Assembly (NCBI GenBank): GCA_013289475.1
Contig: JABCZW010000001.1
Location: 1 to 64,000, forward strand
DNA from: Bacteroidota bacterium
GTDB taxonomy: Bacteria; Bacteroidota; Bacteroidia; JABEUT01
Length of the DNA stretch: 64,000 bases
Reading direction: 5' to 3'
Positions 60,999-64,000 of this stretch are shown in pieces. The position numbers were made by a program, and so were the translations under genes. The notes beneath the pieces are model-generated. The model ran no database searches. It saw only the letters and a list, made by a program, of their open reading frames with translations, and was not told the origin of the DNA. Position 1 is the first letter of the stretch. Every line of letters begins with the position of its first letter.

Positions 60999-63900
60999 TT
61001 ATTGCTTCACATTCACCGTACCGCTTCCGCTATAGGAGTGATAAGAATCATCGTACATAGCATCGGCACCCACAGGTCCCATTATATATTTGCCTGTTGA
61101 TACTACACGCACCAGGTAATAAAAATCTTGCCCTGAAGGTGTAACGTTTACAAATAATGTAATACGGTCGTCGCGTATGTCCATATAATCCGGTGTTGCT
61201 TTGTTCTTTATCCATTGCAGTTCACGGTCAGGGTTTATCCGCGGGTTCTCAATTTCAAAACAAGCCGGTATAATATCGGTAATAGCCACGTTCTGCACAT
61301 AGCGGTTATCGGTCGATTCTACATGCACTTTTACCACCACCAATTGGTTTTGTTTAAAGTTCAAATCGGTAATAGGGTTCCCGCTATTGTCATAGAAACT
61401 CTTGCGCACCCTCATATAACTGTCATCTTCTTTAAACTTACCGCCTGTAGGTATGCCCTGTGTTTCGTAGTAGTAATATACATATCCGCTACCGCTCGAT
61501 TTTATTTCCACTTTCTTATTGGTTATATCCTGGTGTATTACGGTTGTTAAATTATCGGCAGATACTTCTCCCACTTTTGCTCCGTCTATCCATATGGATG
61601 CCGTTGCACTCGACTTAACTGCATTTTGCGAAAGCTTGCCCAAAGCAATCAATGCAAAAGCATTTTCCTGGGTAGAGTACCATGTGTTTTTCCTTAACTC
61701 CTCCGATATATGCCTTGCCAGTATTGGTATCTGTGCATTATCAGGCTGTGCATCTACCAATGTTGCCAGTGAAATTGATTCATCCCGCAGGTAAGAATAG
61801 AAGCTGCCGGTAAGGTCGCGTGTGGCTCTTTCTCCATCGAACCCGTTTGGAAGCATGGCCGAAAATGCGCGCATATCTCCACTTAATGCATAAGCCGCAG
61901 CCAGCATATACTTACTATCGAGCGTTAATAATCCCGGGCTCGATTTAAAGTAGTTCATGGTTGGTATGTTCGGGTGGCCCGACATTGCCAATACATATAA
62001 CGAGTAGAATATTTCTTCAGGCGCTACAAGTTTTTCGTGCAATACACCCGAATTATCATAATAGTAATAGGTCTCTGTTTTCTTAGTATTCACTTCATTC
62101 TGCAAATACTGAACTAGGTTAGTTATTACTGTATTATCTACATCATACCCCGATTTTTTTGCTTCGAGTAAAAAGTGTAGCCCGTATGCAGAGCACCACC
62201 AGCTTTCGTACATATCGCCCATACCCGGCCAGTAAGCAAGGCCTCCGTTATATTCCTGCGAAGCATAAATTTTCTTTATGGCCTCGGTAATAATAAAGTT
62301 AGGATTGTACTTCTGGTTATTGTCTTTTTGGCCCAATGCCTTTACCAATGCTGAATAGTAGAGCACAGGGAAAGCCGTAGATACAGTCTGCTCCATACAT
62401 CCGTAAGGATAGTTGAGCAGGTCGCCCAGGTTTTTATTGAATTGCGCCAAGGGCGATTTACTGACAATTAAGTATCCTTTAGTAGCATCGTTGGCTGTAT
62501 AGGCAGTGGTCAGATTTATATCTTTTACAGAGCCTCCTGTTATTTCACCCGCTTCAGTTAATTTTTCCAATGGCATAGGCGGGCGCACAGGTAACTCTTC
62601 GTGTTCTGTATAAGTTTCGTGATTTGCCTTTACCGAAATATCGACCTTACCCACGTTGATTGCTGCTGTCGCATTTAACTGGAAGGATATATCTTTTTCG
62701 GAGTGGGCAGGTATTTCAACTTCCTGGCTTGCTGGTCCTGCAATTTGCAATGGCCCCGAAACACTTACTGTTGCAGTAGCGGTCATTTTCTTTGCCATAG
62801 TATTATTCAGACTCACATTAAGTGTGTTCTGGTCGTTAGGGCTCAGGAACCTTGGCAGAGAAGAAGATATAACCACAGGGTCAGCAACAATAATATTTTT
62901 GTCAGAGCTTCCGAATGAACTGCCCTTATAAGCCACCGCCATTACACGCAACGACCCCGAGTACTCGGGGATGTTTATGGTGTAAGAACATTGGCCGGAG
63001 CTATTGGCTTTCAGTATTCCGCTCCAATACGATAAAATGCGGACACGCTTTCCGCCAACAGGGTTAAGCCTGCCTTCAAGGCCTTCGTCACCCGCCATGC
63101 TCGATGATGAAAGCTCCGGCAATACGCGAGGGTAGATATCATAGGTGCCCACTTCAAGCGCACGCTTGCTATAGAAATAACTATAAGGGTCAGGTGTTTT
63201 AAAATCGGTTATCTGCAAGGTGCCTTCATCTACTGCCGCAATTGTTACCTCTGCATTCGGTTGGGTTTTTACCGTAATGGTTTGCGTTGTTTTCGAATGG
63301 CAATTATCAACCGATACTATCTGCACATTCAGTTTGTTTGCCTTGTCTTCAACCTTTATTGGTAAAAAGCCCCGTGCAATGGTAAGCGGTAATGAGTTGT
63401 CGCTCAATGGGCGTATCAGCGACGCCGATACATAAATTCCCGGCAGGTAATCTTTCTTAATAGGTATACTCAGGCTGGCAGATTTATTTTCGGTATGCAC
63501 AAAATACTTTTCAAGCATTTCGTTCTGTTCAACAGTTACCACCAATTCTCCTTCAAAAGGACATTTGAAGATCAGATCGGCATTATCGCCCGGCTTGTAA
63601 GATTCCTGCTTGGCAACTATCTGCACATTTCCTTCCTTCTGCACCTGGAACGAATTGTTTTGCGTGGTAGCAAAGCCATAGGCATAGAAGTAGTGTGTTA
63701 CATAAGTATTGCTTCCTGAATAAGGCAATATCCTTACTTCGTACTCACCTGATTCGGTTGGGTTGTAATCAATGGAAGCTCTGCCGTTAACAAAGTTTAC
63801 GTCTTTATAAAACACGGTATGGTTCACTTCCTGCGATTCGTAACGGTATGAATTGTAGCTATTGGTAAGAACAGTTTCCCATGTGTGCCTTATAACCTGC

Positions 63901-64000
63901 ACATAAGCCGAAGTTGAAGCAGAATAAGGATTACCATTTTTATCTGCAGCGGCAAATCCAATGCTCAATGGTTTATCAGTACCTACCCATGTATCGAAGT
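60999..64000 (-). CDS. alpha-2-macroglobulin family protein, 5' part outside the window
   Basis: About 1000 residues of the C-terminal part are visible and the frame stays open past the right edge (FDTWVGTDKPLSIGF before a TTG that is not a real start). Visible parts are beta-sandwich MG-type domains, a region ISVKANHETYTEHEELPVRPPMP, and then the thioester motif Cys-Met-Glu-Gln at 62388-62399 (PYGCMEQT). The helical thioester domain (GLAYWPGMGDMYESWWCSAYGLHFLLEAKKSG) and terminal receptor-type domain follow. The thioester should covalently trap proteases in the periplasm, guarding the cell wall synthesis it is usually encoded with (PBP1C). Confidence 0.9.
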   Translation of the reverse strand, partial: FDTWVGTDKPLSIGFAAADKNGNPYSASTSAYVQVIRHTWETVLTNSYNSYRYESQEVNHTVFYKDVNFVNGRASIDYNPTESGEYEVRILPYSGSNTYVTHYFYAYGFATTQNNSFQVQKEGNVQIVAKQESYKPGDNADLIFKCPFEGELVVTVEQNEMLEKYFVHTENKSASLSIPIKKDYLPGIYVSASLIRPLSDNSLPLTIARGFLPIKVEDKANKLNVQIVSVDNCHSKTTQTITVKTQPNAEVTIAAVDEGTLQITDFKTPDPYSYFYSKRALEVGTYDIYPRVLPELSSSSMAGDEGLEGRLNPVGGKRVRILSYWSGILKANSSGQCSYTINIPEYSGSLRVMAVAYKGSSFGSSDKNIIVADPVVISSSLPRFLSPNDQNTLNVSLNNTMAKKMTATATVSVSGPLQIAGPASQEVEIPAHSEKDISFQLNATAAINVGKVDISVKANHETYTEHEELPVRPPMPLEKLTEAGEITGGSVKDINLTTAYTANDATKGYLIVSKSPLAQFNKNLGDLLNYPYGCMEQTVSTAFPVLYYSALVKALGQKDNNQKYNPNFIITEAIKKIYASQEYNGGLAYWPGMGDMYESWWCSAYGLHFLLEAKKSGYDVDNTVITNLVQYLQNEVNTKKTETYYYYDNSGVLHEKLVAPEEIFYSLYVLAMSGHPNIPTMNYFKSSPGLLTLDSKYMLAAAYALSGDMRAFSAMLPNGFDGERATRDLTGSFYSYLRDESISLATLVDAQPDNAQIPILARHISEELRKNTWYSTQENAFALIALGKLSQNAVKSSATASIWIDGAKVGEVSADNLTTVIHQDITNKKVEIKSSGSGYVYYYYETQGIPTGGKFKEDDSYMRVRKSFYDNSGNPITDLNFKQNQLVVVKVHVESTDNRYVQNVAITDIIPACFEIENPRINPDRELQWIKNKATPDYMDIRDDRITLFVNVTPSGQDFYYLVRVVSTGKYIMGPVGADAMYDDSYHSYSGSGTVNVKQ

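Noticed and set aside
1-64000. Insertion sequences, prophage, replication origin
   Set aside because: No transposase, integrase, phage structural gene, DnaA-box cluster or parA/repA gene was recognised in any frame.

Overview
The window is chromosomal DNA of a member of the Bacteroidota, probably a Chitinophagia- or Sphingobacteriia-like lineage. It is A/T-rich and most genes lack a clear Shine-Dalgarno sequence. Bacteroidota-type -7 boxes (TAnnTTTG) precede many genes. Several giant secreted proteins end in gliding-motility-associated (CHU_C) or type A sorting domains used by the type IX secretion system (T9SS). There is also a SusC-like TonB receptor with a carboxypeptidase-regulatory N-terminal domain, and RprXY- and LytTR-type two-component pairs. 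No IS element, phage, CRISPR array, rRNA gene or replication origin was seen.

Layout. 1-7.6 kb: a probable low-oxygen or nitrogen-oxide stress block. It has a truncated c-type cytochrome, a divergent heme-copper-oxidase-like membrane protein, an operon of Usp protein, PAS histidine kinase and REC-cNMP-HTH_Crp regulator, then a UspA gene and a DoxX-Usp-unknown operon. Four copies of a TGAT-N4-ATCA palindrome sit in its promoter regions and suggest one regulon run by the REC-Crp protein encoded there. 7.6-7.9 kb: tRNA-Leu and tRNA-Gly. 7.9-10.8 kb: LolD-like ATPase, lipoprotein and RarA. 11.3-33.4 kb: a surface-protein island with five long repeat proteins (fibronectin-like, Ig-like, GloVer, Gly-rich/SprB, PKD), a TPR-PP2C phosphatase and a lone PstS-like lipoprotein. 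33.6-41 kb: twin CDGSH protein, RprXY-like system, DUF1573 protein, lipid-anchored GyrI-like protein, SPFH-GYF protein, DinB-like protein and two secreted MORN-repeat paralogues.

41-46.6 kb: a six-gene minus-strand operon joining a LiaF-like membrane protein, a LytS/LytT pair, a small HMA-like protein, a TonB-dependent receptor and a TPR protein. 46.7-52.8 kb: DHA2 efflux pump, histone-deacetylase-like hydrolase, Old Yellow Enzyme, aldo/keto reductase, an unknown gene preceded by an overlapping 43-residue ORF, and a hotdog thioesterase. 52.8-64 kb: penicillin-binding protein 1C and a truncated alpha-2-macroglobulin, usually neighbours but here separated by about 5.9 kb. The inserted block holds an outer-membrane protein and lipoprotein pair, a TetR/membrane-protein pair with a palindromic operator at the start site, and HxlR/reductase genes divergent from SRPBCC/TfoX genes across an 18-bp direct repeat. 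Its last part is bracketed by two copies of a 51-bp repeat.

Limits: everything is read by eye from sequence; family names rest on motifs and remembered family features, with no database search. Both window edges cut through genes.
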